A stretch of 64,000 nt of DNA, from NCBI RefSeq assembly GCF_900107925.1, contig NZ_FNUJ01000001.1, forward strand, positions 744,001 through 808,000. The letters run 5' to 3'. Origin of the DNA: Amycolatopsis pretoriensis (lineage in GTDB: Bacteria > Actinomycetota > Actinomycetes > Mycobacteriales > Pseudonocardiaceae). Positions within the stretch are counted from its first letter, which is position 1. Every line of letters starts with the position of its first letter. Below, in pieces: positions 23,908-32,885 of this stretch. The notes under the pieces are model-generated. The model saw nothing but the letters and a program-made list of their open reading frames with translations, did no database searches and was not told the origin of the DNA. The translations under genes and the position numbers were made by a program.

Positions 23908-24558
23908 ATGCACAAGTCCCAGGCCGGCGCGCTGGCCGCGGTGGCGGCGCTCGACGAGCCGACGCGCCGGCGGCTGTACGAGTACGTCGTCCGGCGCCCG
24001 CAGCCGGTCAGCCGCGACGACGTCGCCGCGGCGCTCGCCGTGCCCCGCGCGACCGTCGCCTTCCACCTCGATCGCCTGGTGGAGGAGCAGCTGCTGGTCG
24101 TCGAGTACGAGCGCCGCAGCGGCCGCACCGGTCCGGGCGCGGGCCGTCCGGCCAAGCTCTACCGCCGGTCGGATCGCCAGGTGAGCGTTTCGGTGCCCGA
24201 GCGGCACTACGAGCTGGCCGGCGAACTCCTCGCGTCGGCGATCGAGGAAGCCGACGAGACCGGCGGTTCGGCGCGCGAGATCCTGAGCCGCCGCGCCCGT
24301 GAGCACGGCGTGGGACTGGCGGCTCCGGACGTCGTCGGCGCGCTGGAGGAGCACGGGTTCGAGCCGCGGGTGGAAGGCGACGACGTGCTGCTCGGCAACT
24401 GCCCGTTCCAGCGGCTGGCCCGGACGCACACGCGACTGGTCTGCGAGATGAACCTGGGGTTGGTCGAGGGGCTGCTCGACGGGGCGGGCGAGAGCCGGCT
24501 GCGGGCTCGGCTGGACCCGCAGCCCGGGTTCTGCTGCGTGCGGCTCGCGCCCGCCTGA
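23908..24558 (+). CDS. SufR-like (COG2345) winged-helix regulator
   Basis: A 216-residue regulator with an N-terminal winged helix (AAVAALDEPTRRRLYEYVVR, SRDDVAAALAVPRATVAFHLDRLVEEQLL) and a C-terminal domain with cysteines: NCPFQRLARTHTRLVC (C-X13-C) and a terminal FCCVR. COG2345 includes SufR, which holds an iron-sulfur cluster through such cysteines. Cluster binding here is inference. The gene is divergent from the folE operon and starts at an ATG with no ribosome site but a TAGAGT box 7 bases ahead, so it is probably leaderless. It is the likely regulator of folE and the reductase. Confidence 0.8.
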   Translation: MHKSQAGALAAVAALDEPTRRRLYEYVVRRPQPVSRDDVAAALAVPRATVAFHLDRLVEEQLLVVEYERRSGRTGPGAGRPAKLYRRSDRQVSVSVPERHYELAGELLASAIEEADETGGSAREILSRRAREHGVGLAAPDVVGALEEHGFEPRVEGDDVLLGNCPFQRLARTHTRLVCEMNLGLVEGLLDGAGESRLRARLDPQPGFCCVRLAPA

Positions 24559-24560
24559 CG

Positions 24561-25286
24561 TCAGCCGCGGACGGCGAGGACGAGGAGGAACGCGCCGAAG
24601 CCGACGAGGGCCGCCGAGGCGACGCGGTGGAGGCTTCGGCCGCGCAATCGCCTCGCCAGCCGCGTGCCCAGCAGCGTTCCCGCGCCCGCCAGGATCCCCA
24701 GCACGGTGCCGAGTCCGAAGTGGACGGACCCGTGTGCCGCGTAGCCGAGCGTCGCGAAACCCACCAGGGGCAGCTGGATCAGCTGGCCGGCCGCGATCGT
24801 GGTCAACGCGGGCACGCCGAGGGCCAGCAGCACCGGGACGAGCAGGACGGGCCCGCCGGTGCCGGTCAGCGCCGAGCCGAACCCGACGGCCGCGCCGACC
24901 GCGACGGCCGCCGGGGCGGGCAGCTCCCGGGATTCCCGCGGGCGCGCCCAGAGGTTGAAGGCGCCGGAACCGGCCGTCACCACGGCGAGGAAGAGCCAGA
25001 GCGCCGTCGCCGGGACGACGCCGTTGACGAGGGCCCCGGCCGCCGCGGCGGGGGCCGCGCCGAGCGTGAGCCACCCGCCGAAGCGCCACGGCATCGCCTG
25101 GTGCCGGGCGTAGGCCGCGGTGCCGACGAGCCCGGTGAAGAGGAAGGCCCAGCTGCTGGTGCCCGCCGCCGAGTGGACGTCGAGCCCACCGAGCCAGGTC
25201 AGCGCGGGCGGCAGCAGGACGCCGCCGATGCCGATCGCCCCGATGAAGACGCCGACCGGCACGGCCAGCAGCAGAACGACCACCAC
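24561..25286 (-). CDS. TauE/SafE-family membrane permease
   Basis: This roughly 241-residue protein has seven to eight hydrophobic helices. The family repeats are visible as FIGAIGIGGVLLPPAL near the start and FGSALTGTGGPVLLVPVLL in the middle. The group exports sulfite, sulfoacetate or other small anions. The start is uncertain: GTG at 25286 gives a normal first helix, whereas an upstream ATG at 25319 lies inside an inverted repeat and would add eleven unlikely residues. Its stop is two bases from the stop of the SufR-like gene, so the two are convergent. Substrate unknown. Confidence 0.78.
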   Translation of the reverse strand: MVVVLLLAVPVGVFIGAIGIGGVLLPPALTWLGGLDVHSAAGTSSWAFLFTGLVGTAAYARHQAMPWRFGGWLTLGAAPAAAAGALVNGVVPATALWLFLAVVTAGSGAFNLWARPRESRELPAPAAVAVGAAVGFGSALTGTGGPVLLVPVLLALGVPALTTIAAGQLIQLPLVGFATLGYAAHGSVHFGLGTVLGILAGAGTLLGTRLARRLRGRSLHRVASAALVGFGAFLLVLAVRG

Positions 25287-25305
25287 GACGCCGACGCTAA
25301 CACGC

Positions 25306-25354
25306 CGTGAATGGCACATTCACGGACCAAGTGTCCGTGAATGTGCCATTGACG
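25306..25354. repeat. 22-bp inverted repeat with one mismatch
   Basis: The left arm starts CGTGAATGGCACATTCACGG and the right arm is its complement except for one base. The loop is CAAGT. It lies just past the stop of the CU044_5270-type gene (25360) and before the TauE gene, so it probably ends the first transcript. Each arm also contains its own smaller palindrome around TGGCACA. Confidence 0.8.
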
Positions 25355-25359
25355 GACTC

Positions 25360-26475
25360 CTACTTGGCCGGCACGACCCCGAGCTGCCCGGCGACACTCG
25401 TCGTGATCGCGCTCGCGCCGATCTCCGTGCCCGGCTTGATCCACGGCTCGTCCGGCTCCGCGCCCGCGACCTGGCGCTCGCCGATGAACTGCCCGGTCAC
25501 CGGGTCGATGATCAGCTGGCGGATCTCGTGGCGGTCGTCGAGGCCGAGGGCGACGCCAGTACGGCCGTCGAGGTTCGTCTCCGCCGCCAGGACCGTCATG
25601 CCCGGGATCTTCGCCAGCGCCCGGTACCACTGCGCGCGCAGCTGCGCCGGCATCACGCCGGCGCGGAGGATCTCGATGCCGTAGTGGAACATCGCCCGGG
25701 GCGTCGAGCCGCGGCCCGCCGTCAGCGCCCGCAGCTTCGCGTACAGCGCCGCCGGGTCGTGCGGCAGCGTCGCGTAGAACGCCGGGCTGTCCCAGTCGGC
25801 CGGGTCGTCGCACTTCTTGGCCGGCTTGGACTTCGGGAAGAAGTCGCCGCAGCGGCCCTGCCACTGGCCCTGGTCGGTGTCCGTGACCTCCGGGACCGGT
25901 GCCTGCGCCTGCGGCACCGAGCCGCCCAGGAACTTCCCGGGGTTCAGGATCTTGCGGTTCTCCTGCCAGACGTCGTGCGGGTCGGCGGGGATCCAGCGGT
26001 CGACCTGCTGTTCGGCCAGGTAGGTGTACCCGGTCGTCTGGCCCATCTGGACGCCGCGCTGCACCCACGTGTGCTCCGCGACGAAGCGGAACTGCCCGGG
26101 GCCGACGGGCTGATCGGTGGCCCCGACGCTGAGGTCGGCCGCCCGGTTCAGCACCTGCGCCGCCGACATCAGCTTGATGTCGGGCCAGTTCGCGGTCGGG
26201 TTCGAAGTGGGCTTCGCGCTCGGCGACGCGGCCCGCGGGACGTCCGGCGCCGGCGTCGAACCGGTCTGGACGACGACGGCCACCGTGACCGCCCCGGCCA
26301 CGGCGGCGGCGACGGGCACGGCGATCCACCGGCGGGACCGCTTCGGCCGCAACGGGACGACAGCGGGCGCGGCGTCCAGCTCGGCCATGAGCCGCGCCCG
26401 GGCGGCGGACAGGTCGGCCGGCGCCTTGCGGGCGTCGCGGTGGAGCAGCTCGAGGGTTTCGTCGAGCTCACGCAT
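25360..26475 (-). CDS. CU044_5270-type membrane protein, partner of the ECF sigma factor
   Basis: The 371-residue protein has a cytoplasmic N terminus (MRELDETLELLHRDARKAP), one membrane helix at about residues 49-69 (WIAVPVAAAVAGAVTVAVVV) and a large outer domain with a Pro/Ser/Thr stalk. The layout matches proteins annotated as CU044_5270 family that follow ECF sigma genes in actinobacteria. Its start lies inside the end of the sigma gene (8-base overlap). Such partners are often thought to act as anti-sigma or envelope sensors, but the family function is not shown. The outer domain has two Cys (GRCGDFF, KKCDDP) that may pair. Confidence 0.75.
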   Translation of the reverse strand: MRELDETLELLHRDARKAPADLSAARARLMAELDAAPAVVPLRPKRSRRWIAVPVAAAVAGAVTVAVVVQTGSTPAPDVPRAASPSAKPTSNPTANWPDIKLMSAAQVLNRAADLSVGATDQPVGPGQFRFVAEHTWVQRGVQMGQTTGYTYLAEQQVDRWIPADPHDVWQENRKILNPGKFLGGSVPQAQAPVPEVTDTDQGQWQGRCGDFFPKSKPAKKCDDPADWDSPAFYATLPHDPAALYAKLRALTAGRGSTPRAMFHYGIEILRAGVMPAQLRAQWYRALAKIPGMTVLAAETNLDGRTGVALGLDDRHEIRQLIIDPVTGQFIGERQVAGAEPDEPWIKPGTEIGASAITTSVAGQLGVVPAK

Positions 26476-27040
26476 GGGGGTTCTCCTCGGTGGGGACGAG
26501 CAGGGCCTGGAGGCGGTGGCGGACGCGGTGCAGGCGCGAGCGCACGGTGCTGGCGGGCACGCCGAGCGCTTCGGCGACTTCGGCCGGTTCGAGCCCGGCC
26601 CAGGACGTGAGCAGCAGGACGTCACGGTCCTGTTCGGACAGGGCGGCGAGCTCACCGGCGAGGACGCGCAGGCGAGCGGCCGCGTCGACCCGGCCGGCGA
26701 CCGCGGTGTCGTGGTTCTCCTCCGGACGATCTTCGGCGCCCGCCTTCGCGGTCAGCTGGAAGCCGCGCACCTCCTGGCGCAGGTGGTTGCGCAGCAGGTT
26801 GGTGGCGATCCCGTAGAGCCAGCCGCGGATGGGCGCCTGCGCGGGGTCGTAGCTGGCGCGTCTTCGCAGCGCGACGACGAAGGTCTCGGCCACGAGGTCG
26901 TCGGCGGCGTGCACGCCCACCCGGCCCGCGAGGTACCCGCGCAGGGGATGGGCGTACTCGTCGAAGAGCCGCGAGAAGACCTCTTTCGGATCCTTCGCGG
27001 CGAGGTCGGGCCGGTCGAGCCGTTCCACGATTCTGGTCAC
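26468..27040 (-). CDS. ECF sigma factor
   Basis: A 190-residue ECF-type sigma factor. Region 2 reads RLFDEYAHPLRGYLAGRVGV, ADDLVAETFVVALRRR and IRGWLYGIATNLLRNHLR. Region 4 reads LSEQDRDVLLLTSWAGLEPA, then EVAEALGVPASTVRSRLHRVRHRL. The GTG at 27040 gives the normal family length; further upstream codons lack support. It is coupled to the membrane protein gene by overlap, so the pair probably answers an envelope signal. Confidence 0.87.
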   Translation of the reverse strand: MTRIVERLDRPDLAAKDPKEVFSRLFDEYAHPLRGYLAGRVGVHAADDLVAETFVVALRRRASYDPAQAPIRGWLYGIATNLLRNHLRQEVRGFQLTAKAGAEDRPEENHDTAVAGRVDAAARLRVLAGELAALSEQDRDVLLLTSWAGLEPAEVAEALGVPASTVRSRLHRVRHRLQALLVPTEENPHA

Positions 27041-27145
27041 GCTACTGGTTGTCGCGACCCCTCGCCCGCGTCCCCGGTCGCCCGCTCGGATGAGACCCAC
27101 GCCACATCGGGCGAACAGCGGCGGTGGGTGCGGACAACAGGGGGT

Positions 27146-27448
27146 ATGGAGTCGCGAGGCGCGGTGCTGCTGGCCGGGGCGTGCGCGGGGGTGGTGGTGG
27201 CGATGCTGGTCGTGGCCGCGGCGGTCCGGCCACCGGCGCCGGCCGCGCCACCGGCCGAGCCGCCGCTGACGACGAGCGTGGCGACGACGGCGACGTCCGC
27301 ACCACCGGAGTCGACGAGGAAGCGCCCGGCGGCGGGTGCCTCGCGCGGTCCCGGGCGCTCGGTGGCCGGCGCGCCGCCGATCGGGACCGGCGCGGCGGTG
27401 GCGGCAACCCCCGCGCCGCCCACCTCGGCGCGGCTCGGCCGGTCCTGA
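27146..27448 (+). CDS. Small single-pass membrane protein, Pro/Ala/Thr-rich (tentative)
   Basis: This predicted 100-residue product has one hydrophobic segment near the N terminus (AVLLAGACAGVVVAMLVVAA) followed by a low-complexity tail rich in Pro, Ala, Thr and Ser. The reading frame is open, and GGGGGT precedes the ATG. In such GC-rich DNA an open frame of this length can be accidental. It is divergent from the sigma factor gene. No family is recognised. Confidence 0.4.
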   Translation: MESRGAVLLAGACAGVVVAMLVVAAAVRPPAPAAPPAEPPLTTSVATTATSAPPESTRKRPAAGASRGPGRSVAGAPPIGTGAAVAATPAPPTSARLGRS

Positions 27449-27570
27449 CGCGGTCCGCCGAGCCGCTCCCGGGTCGAGGTGGCGGCCGGTGTGGCCCGGC
27501 GTCCATCGGTGACGGGCCGTTCGGCGGTACGGTCTCCCCGGTGGTGACGCGCGAGGTGAAGGGGGCCAGG

Positions 27571-28614
27571 GTGGTGGACCGGGCGAAGCCGGGGGAGCAG
27601 GCCAGGACGTCGGCCCCGGGGCCGCGGCAGCCCAGCCTGGCCGACGTCGCCGGCATGGCCGGGGTCTCGCACATGACCGTCTCGCGGGTGGTGAACGAAA
27701 GCGGCCCGGTGCGCCCGGAAACCCGCGAACGCGTCCTCGCCGCGGTGCACAAGCTCGGCTACCGGCCCAACACCGCCGCGCGGACGCTGGTCACCGGCCG
27801 GTCGGGCACCCTCGGCGTCGTCGCGCTGGAGTCGAACCTCTACGGCCCGGCGAGCACCCTGTACGGCATCGAAAACGCCGCACGCGAGGCCGGCTACGGC
27901 GTCGCGATCTGCAGCGTCACCCGGCCGGGCCGGACCTCGATCGGCGACGCGGTGGAAAGCCTGCGGCGCCAGGCGGTCGAGGGGATCGTCGTGATCGCCC
28001 CGCACGTGACGGCCGGGCGGGCGCTGGCGGCGGTGCCGGGCGACATCCCGGTGGTCGCGGTCGGCGGCGGCGAGTCGGCGCCGGTGCCGGTGATCTCCGT
28101 CGACCAGTACGACGGCGCCCGCCGCGCCACCGAGCACCTGCTCGCCCTGGGGCACAAGACGGTCTGGCACCTGGCGGGCCCGGAGGACTGGCTGGAAGCC
28201 CGCGACCGCGAACGCGGCTGGCGCGAGACCCTCGAGCGGCGCGGCCTGCGGGTCCCGGCGGTCGTGCGCGGCGACTGGAGCCCGCGCTCGGGCTACGAGG
28301 CCGGCCGGGCGCTCGTCGGCAAGCGCGGGCTCAAGGCGGTGTTTTCGGCCAACGACCAGATGGCGCTCGGCCTGCTGCGCGCGTTCACCGAGGCCGGCAT
28401 CCGGGTCCCGGAGGACGTCCAGGTGGCGGGCTTCGACGACGTCCCCGAGGCGGCGTACTTCACCCCGCCGCTGACGACGGTCCGCCAGGACTTCATCGAG
28501 GTCGGCCGGAAGACGTTCGGGCTGCTGGAGGACCGCATGGCCGGCGGCGACGTCGGCGCGCGGCACCTGGTGCCGGCCGAGCTGATCGTGCGGGAGAGCA
28601 CCGGCCCCCGCTGA
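27571..28614 (+). CDS. LacI-family regulator 1 (next to GH35)
   Basis: The 347-residue repressor has a LacI helix-turn-helix at about residues 21-45 (SLADVAGMAGVSHMTVSRVV), the hinge region LGYRPNTAARTLVTGR, and a periplasmic-binding-protein-like ligand domain ending in FDDVPEAAYFTPPLTTVRQD. GTG at 27571 follows AAGGGGG; GTG at 27574 is equally possible. It is a close paralog of regulator 2 (43131) with a nearly identical recognition helix, and of the truncated copy at 62853. A TGTTAACGCTAACA operator lies downstream, before the GH35 gene, which is its likely target. The ligand is probably a galactose- or arabinose-type sugar. Confidence 0.88.
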   Translation: MVDRAKPGEQARTSAPGPRQPSLADVAGMAGVSHMTVSRVVNESGPVRPETRERVLAAVHKLGYRPNTAARTLVTGRSGTLGVVALESNLYGPASTLYGIENAAREAGYGVAICSVTRPGRTSIGDAVESLRRQAVEGIVVIAPHVTAGRALAAVPGDIPVVAVGGGESAPVPVISVDQYDGARRATEHLLALGHKTVWHLAGPEDWLEARDRERGWRETLERRGLRVPAVVRGDWSPRSGYEAGRALVGKRGLKAVFSANDQMALGLLRAFTEAGIRVPEDVQVAGFDDVPEAAYFTPPLTTVRQDFIEVGRKTFGLLEDRMAGGDVGARHLVPAELIVRESTGPR

Positions 28615-28619
28615 CAAAC

Positions 28620-28671
28620 GCCAGGAAAGGGTCGTTCATGTCGTCCGACGCCATGAACGACCCTTTCATGG
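28620..28671. repeat. Inverted repeat after LacI regulator 1
   Basis: GAAAGGGTCGTTCATG (28625-28640) pairs exactly with 28652-28667. An outer GCCA/TGGC pair extends the stem past one mismatch. It sits 6 bases after the regulator stop and probably ends that transcript, separating it from the GH35 gene. Confidence 0.75.
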
Positions 28672-28684
28672 CCTGCCGGATTGA

Positions 28685-28700
28685 GTGTTAACGCTAACAC
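28685..28700. promoter_or_regulatory. LacI-type operator upstream of GH35
   Basis: GTGTTAACGCTAACAC has 6-bp inverted arms around ACGC. It lies 100 bp before the GH35 start and matches sites at 43043 and 44217. A CG centre with TGTTA/TAACA arms is typical of LacI-family operators. Confidence 0.75.
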
Positions 28701-28799
28701 AACCGACGCACTGATCCATCCCGGTGTTGTATCTTGACCGCTTCTGTGCGATCGGCAAAGGATCGTGTTCGGTTCAGTGCCGTTCCTGGAGGTCCCCGC

Positions 28800-31700
28800 A
28801 TGCGTGCCGTCGTCCGGACCCTGCTCGTCGCCGTGCTCGCCTTCGTCGGGGTGACCGTCCCGCCGGCCACCGCGGCCCCGCCCCCGCCGAAGGCCGCCCA
28901 CACCGTCACCTACGACGGCTACTCCTTCCTCGTCGACGGCAACCGCACCTACCTCTGGTCCGGCGAGTTCCACTCCTACCGCCTCCCCAGCCCCGACCTG
29001 TGGCTCGACATCTTCCAGAAGATGAAGGCCGCCGGGTTCAACTCCACGTCGCTCTACTTCGACTGGGGCTACCACTCGCCGCGCCCGGGCGTCTACGACT
29101 TCACCGGCGTCCGCGATCTCGACAAGCTCCTCGACGCCGCGCAGCAGGCCGGCCTCTACGTCATCGCCCGGCCCGGGCCCTACATCAACGCCGAGGTCGA
29201 CGGCGGCGGCTTCCCGACCTGGCTGTCCACCACCCCCGGCCACACCCGCAGCGCCGATCCCGTCTACCTGAAGTACTCCGACGAGTGGCAGACGCAGATC
29301 GACCGGATCATCGCCCGCCACCAGCTCACCGACGGCACCGGCAGCGTGCTCGCCTACCAGGTCGAAAACGAGTACTACAACGGCAACGCCGACGGCCGCG
29401 CGTACATGAAGCACCTCGAGGACAAAGCCCGCGCCGACGGCATCACCGTTCCCCTGGTGGGCAACAACAACGGCACCTTCAACGCCGGCGAGGCCGCGCT
29501 CGACGTCGACGCCGCCGACTCCTACCCGCAGGGCTTCGACTGCTCCAACCCCACGCGCTGGAACGGCGTCCCCGACATCAGCTACGACCACGTCCCCGGC
29601 AAGCCGCTGATCACCGCCGAGTTCCAGGGCGGCGCCTTCGACCCGTGGGGCGGGCCCGGCTACGAGAAGTGCGCGCAGCTGATCAACGACCAGTTCGCGA
29701 ACGTCTTCTACAAGCAGAACATCGCGGTCGGCGCGACCGGCCAGAGCTTCTACATGCTGCACGGCGGCACGTCGTGGGGCTGGAGCGCGATCCCGCAGAA
29801 CTACACGTCCTACGACTACGGCGCCGCCATCACCGAAGGCCGCCAGTTCGACCCGAAGTACGACGAGGACAAGCTGATCGGCTACTTCACCCAAGCCGTG
29901 ACGCCGTTGACCAAGACCGACGGGCTGGCCCAGGCACCGCTGACCGATCCGGCGCTCACCGACACCGCGCGGATCAACCCGGACACCCGCACGCAGTTCC
30001 ACACCCTGCGTCACACCGATTCGACGTCCACCGCCACGAACACCACCACGATGGCGCTCGACCTCGCCGCGCACGCCGGCTACACCTACGACGACCGCGC
30101 CGCCGAGGCCGGGTACACCGGCACCTGGAGCCACGTCGGGCCCGAGGTGAACTACACCGGCGGCGACTACCAGCACACCGAATCGTTCTCCGAGGTCACC
30201 GGCGACAGCGTCAGCATTCCCTTCACCGGCACCGGGATCCGCTGGGTGACGTCGAAGGACGGCAACCACGGCATCGCCGACGTCTACCTCGACGACGCGA
30301 AGGTCAGCACCGTCGACCTCTACGCGGCGAGCAAGCAGAACCAGGTCACCGGCTACGAGGTCCGCGGCCTGCCCGCCGGGGCGCACACGCTCAAGATCGT
30401 CGTCACCGGGCAGAAGAACGCGAGCGCGACCGGGCCGTTCGTCGTCGTGGACGCCGTCGACCTGCTGAGCGGCAGCGGCGACTACTACCCGGTCGTCCCG
30501 CAGCAGCCCGGCGCCGGGATCACCCTGAACGGCCGCCAGTCGAAGATCGTCGTCGCCGGCTACGACCTGGGGCGGACGCGGATGCAGTACTCGACGTCGG
30601 AGATCATGACGAACGCGACCATCGGCGGCCGGGACGTCGCCGTCCTCTACGGAGACAAGGGCGGACCGGGCGAAACCGTCCTGCGGTTCGCGAAGCAGCC
30701 GGCCGTGCAGGTCCTCGGCGGCAGCGCGACGTCCACCTGGGACGCCACCCGCGGCGACCTGCGGCTGAACTACACCCACGACGGCCTGACCCGCGTGCTG
30801 GTCACCGCTCCCGGGCAGCGGCCGCTGCTCCTGCTGCTCGCCGACAAGGCGACGGCGGCGACCTTCTGGCGCCAGGACACCGCGGCGGGCCCGGTGCTGG
30901 TCCGCGGCACGCACCTGGTGCGGACCAGCGCCGACGACCACGGCACGCTGAACCTGACCGGCGACACCGGCACCGACGGCGCGTTCGAGGTCTTCGCGGC
31001 CGAGAAGTCGTTGTCGTGGAACGGTTCCCGCGTCGCGACGCGGCCGACGTCGAGCGGCAGCCTGACCGCCGCCGCGCCGACCGCGAAACCGGTGACGCTG
31101 CCCGCGCTGACCGGGTGGAAGCACCAGCAGGAATCACCCGAGAGCCAGCCGGGCTTCGACGATTCGGCGTGGCGGGTGGCCGACAAGGACACCACCAACA
31201 GCTCGACCACGCTCGGCACCAAACCCGTGCTGTTCGCCGACGACTACGGCTTCCACACCGGCAACACGTGGTACCGCGGCCGGTTCACCGCCGACGGCAA
31301 GCAGACCGGGATCACGGTGTCGAGCCAGAGCGGCGGCCCGGCCGGCGCGTTCTCGGCGTGGCTCAACGGCGTCTTCCTCGGCAGCTCGACGGATCCGCAG
31401 CACACTTTCCCCTTCCCGGCGGGATCGCTTAAGCAGGGCGAGAACGAGATCTCCGTGCTGACCGTGAACATGGGCCACGAGGAGGACTACGGCGCGAACA
31501 ACGGCAACAAGGCCGCGCGGGGGCTCACTTCGGCGCGGCTGACCGGGGCGCCGCTGACGTCGGTGACCTGGCGGCTGCAGGGCGTCCGCGGCGGCGAGAC
31601 CGGGCTGGACCCGGTCCGCGGCCCGCTCAACACCGGCGGCCTGTACGGCGAGCGCGCGGGCTGGTCGCTGCCCGGTTTCCCCGACGCGCGCTGGACGTCG

Positions 31701-32885
31701 GCGTCGCTGCCGGCGAAGGACACGACCCCGGGCGTGTCCTGGTACCGCACCACCGCGGACCTGGACCTGCCGCGCGGCCAGGACACCTCGCTCGGCCTGA
31801 CGATCACCGACGACCCCGCGCGGCAGTACCGGGCGCTGCTCTTCGTCAACGGCTGGCAGCTCGGGCAGTACGTCAACTACCTCGGGCCGCAGCACAGCTT
31901 CCCGATCCCGAACGGAATCCTGAACCCGAACGGCCACAACACGATCGCGGTCGCCGTGTGGAACCTCGACGGCAGCACCGGCGGGCTCGGCAAGATCACG
32001 TGGACGAACTACGGCAGCTACCGCTCGCCGCTGACCGTGCGGCAGAACGCCTCGCCGGGCTTCGACCCCGCGCGATACGCGATGCCGGCCGCGCCGGCCA
32101 CGACCGTGGCGCTGACCGCGCCGGACACGGCGTCAGGCGGGCAGCGGTTCACCGCGTCGGCGACGGTCCGGGTGGCCGCGGGCGCCCCGCCGGCGTTCGA
32201 CGTCAAGCCGGTGCTCACCGCGCCGGCCGGGTGGACCGTCGGCGCGGCCTCCCCGCCGTCGGTGGCGAAGCTCGACGGCGGCGCGGCGGCGACCTTCACC
32301 TGGCCCGTCACCGCTCCCTCCACAGTGGACACCTCCGCGCTGAAGGTGGCGGTCGCGTACCGGCAGACCGGACGGGCGGGGACGGCGTCGGACGAACGGA
32401 TCGTCGGCGCGGTGCCGCCCGCGCCGCCGGCCGGGCAGGTGGCCGTCAGCTCGCTGCCCTTCCTGACGGCGACCAACGGCTGGGGTCCCGTCGAGCGGGA
32501 CACGAGCAACGGTGAGGCGGGCGCCGGCGACGGCAAGCCGATGACCATCGGCGGGGTGGCGTACGCGAAGGGGCTGGGTGCGCACGCGGCGAGCGACGTC
32601 CAGCTCTACCTGGCCGGCGCCTGCACCCGCCTGACCGCCTCGGTCGGTGTCGACGGCGAAACGGGCACCGGCGGCAGCGTGAGCTTCGGCGTTTCGGTGG
32701 ACGGGGCGACGAAGGTCACGACACCGGTGGTCCGCGGTGGCCAGGCGGCGGTGCCGATCGACGTCGACGTCACCGGCGCGCAGGTCCTGGACCTGCTGGT
32801 CGGCGACGGCGGGGACGGCAACGGCAACGACCACGCGGACTGGGCGCTGCCGACGCTGACCTGCGCTACGCCGCCTGCCGGGTGA
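28800..32885 (+). CDS. Secreted multidomain GH35 beta-galactosidase
   Basis: This 1361-residue exported enzyme has a Sec signal (MRAVVRTLLVAVLAFVGVTV, cleavage near TAA). The GH35 catalytic barrel (about 40-370) carries the acid/base E191 in YQVENEYYN and the nucleophile E274 in ITAEFQGGAFD, and the early SGEFHSYRLPSP motif is typical. Beta-rich accessory and jelly-roll domains follow (370-1090), then a NEW3-type domain (1100-1190) and a C-terminal NPCBM-type carbohydrate-binding module (1212-1361). GH35 enzymes remove terminal beta-galactose from galactan or arabinogalactan. GGAGG precedes the ATG. A LacI operator lies upstream. Its 3' end overlaps the convergent membrane-protein gene by 20 bp. 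Confidence 0.9.
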   Translation: MRAVVRTLLVAVLAFVGVTVPPATAAPPPPKAAHTVTYDGYSFLVDGNRTYLWSGEFHSYRLPSPDLWLDIFQKMKAAGFNSTSLYFDWGYHSPRPGVYDFTGVRDLDKLLDAAQQAGLYVIARPGPYINAEVDGGGFPTWLSTTPGHTRSADPVYLKYSDEWQTQIDRIIARHQLTDGTGSVLAYQVENEYYNGNADGRAYMKHLEDKARADGITVPLVGNNNGTFNAGEAALDVDAADSYPQGFDCSNPTRWNGVPDISYDHVPGKPLITAEFQGGAFDPWGGPGYEKCAQLINDQFANVFYKQNIAVGATGQSFYMLHGGTSWGWSAIPQNYTSYDYGAAITEGRQFDPKYDEDKLIGYFTQAVTPLTKTDGLAQAPLTDPALTDTARINPDTRTQFHTLRHTDSTSTATNTTTMALDLAAHAGYTYDDRAAEAGYTGTWSHVGPEVNYTGGDYQHTESFSEVTGDSVSIPFTGTGIRWVTSKDGNHGIADVYLDDAKVSTVDLYAASKQNQVTGYEVRGLPAGAHTLKIVVTGQKNASATGPFVVVDAVDLLSGSGDYYPVVPQQPGAGITLNGRQSKIVVAGYDLGRTRMQYSTSEIMTNATIGGRDVAVLYGDKGGPGETVLRFAKQPAVQVLGGSATSTWDATRGDLRLNYTHDGLTRVLVTAPGQRPLLLLLADKATAATFWRQDTAAGPVLVRGTHLVRTSADDHGTLNLTGDTGTDGAFEVFAAEKSLSWNGSRVATRPTSSGSLTAAAPTAKPVTLPALTGWKHQQESPESQPGFDDSAWRVADKDTTNSSTTLGTKPVLFADDYGFHTGNTWYRGRFTADGKQTGITVSSQSGGPAGAFSAWLNGVFLGSSTDPQHTFPFPAGSLKQGENEISVLTVNMGHEEDYGANNGNKAARGLTSARLTGAPLTSVTWRLQGVRGGETGLDPVRGPLNTGGLYGERAGWSLPGFPDARWTSASLPAKDTTPGVSWYRTTADLDLPRGQDTSLGLTITDDPARQYRALLFVNGWQLGQYVNYLGPQHSFPIPNGILNPNGHNTIAVAVWNLDGSTGGLGKITWTNYGSYRSPLTVRQNASPGFDPARYAMPAAPATTVALTAPDTASGGQRFTASATVRVAAGAPPAFDVKPVLTAPAGWTVGAASPPSVAKLDGGAAATFTWPVTAPSTVDTSALKVAVAYRQTGRAGTASDERIVGAVPPAPPAGQVAVSSLPFLTATNGWGPVERDTSNGEAGAGDGKPMTIGGVAYAKGLGAHAASDVQLYLAGACTRLTASVGVDGETGTGGSVSFGVSVDGATKVTTPVVRGGQAAVPIDVDVTGAQVLDLLVGDGGDGNGNDHADWALPTLTCATPPAG

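Noticed and set aside
25287..25319. ATG at 25319 as the TauE gene start
   Set aside because: It lies in the arm of an inverted repeat, lacks a ribosome site and would prefix residues (CHSRR) unlike the family; GTG at 25286 is preferred, though not proven.
28293..31124. 943-codon minus-strand frame over the GH35 gene
   Set aside because: Shadow of the beta-galactosidase; no motif and biased Arg/Val/Gly composition.
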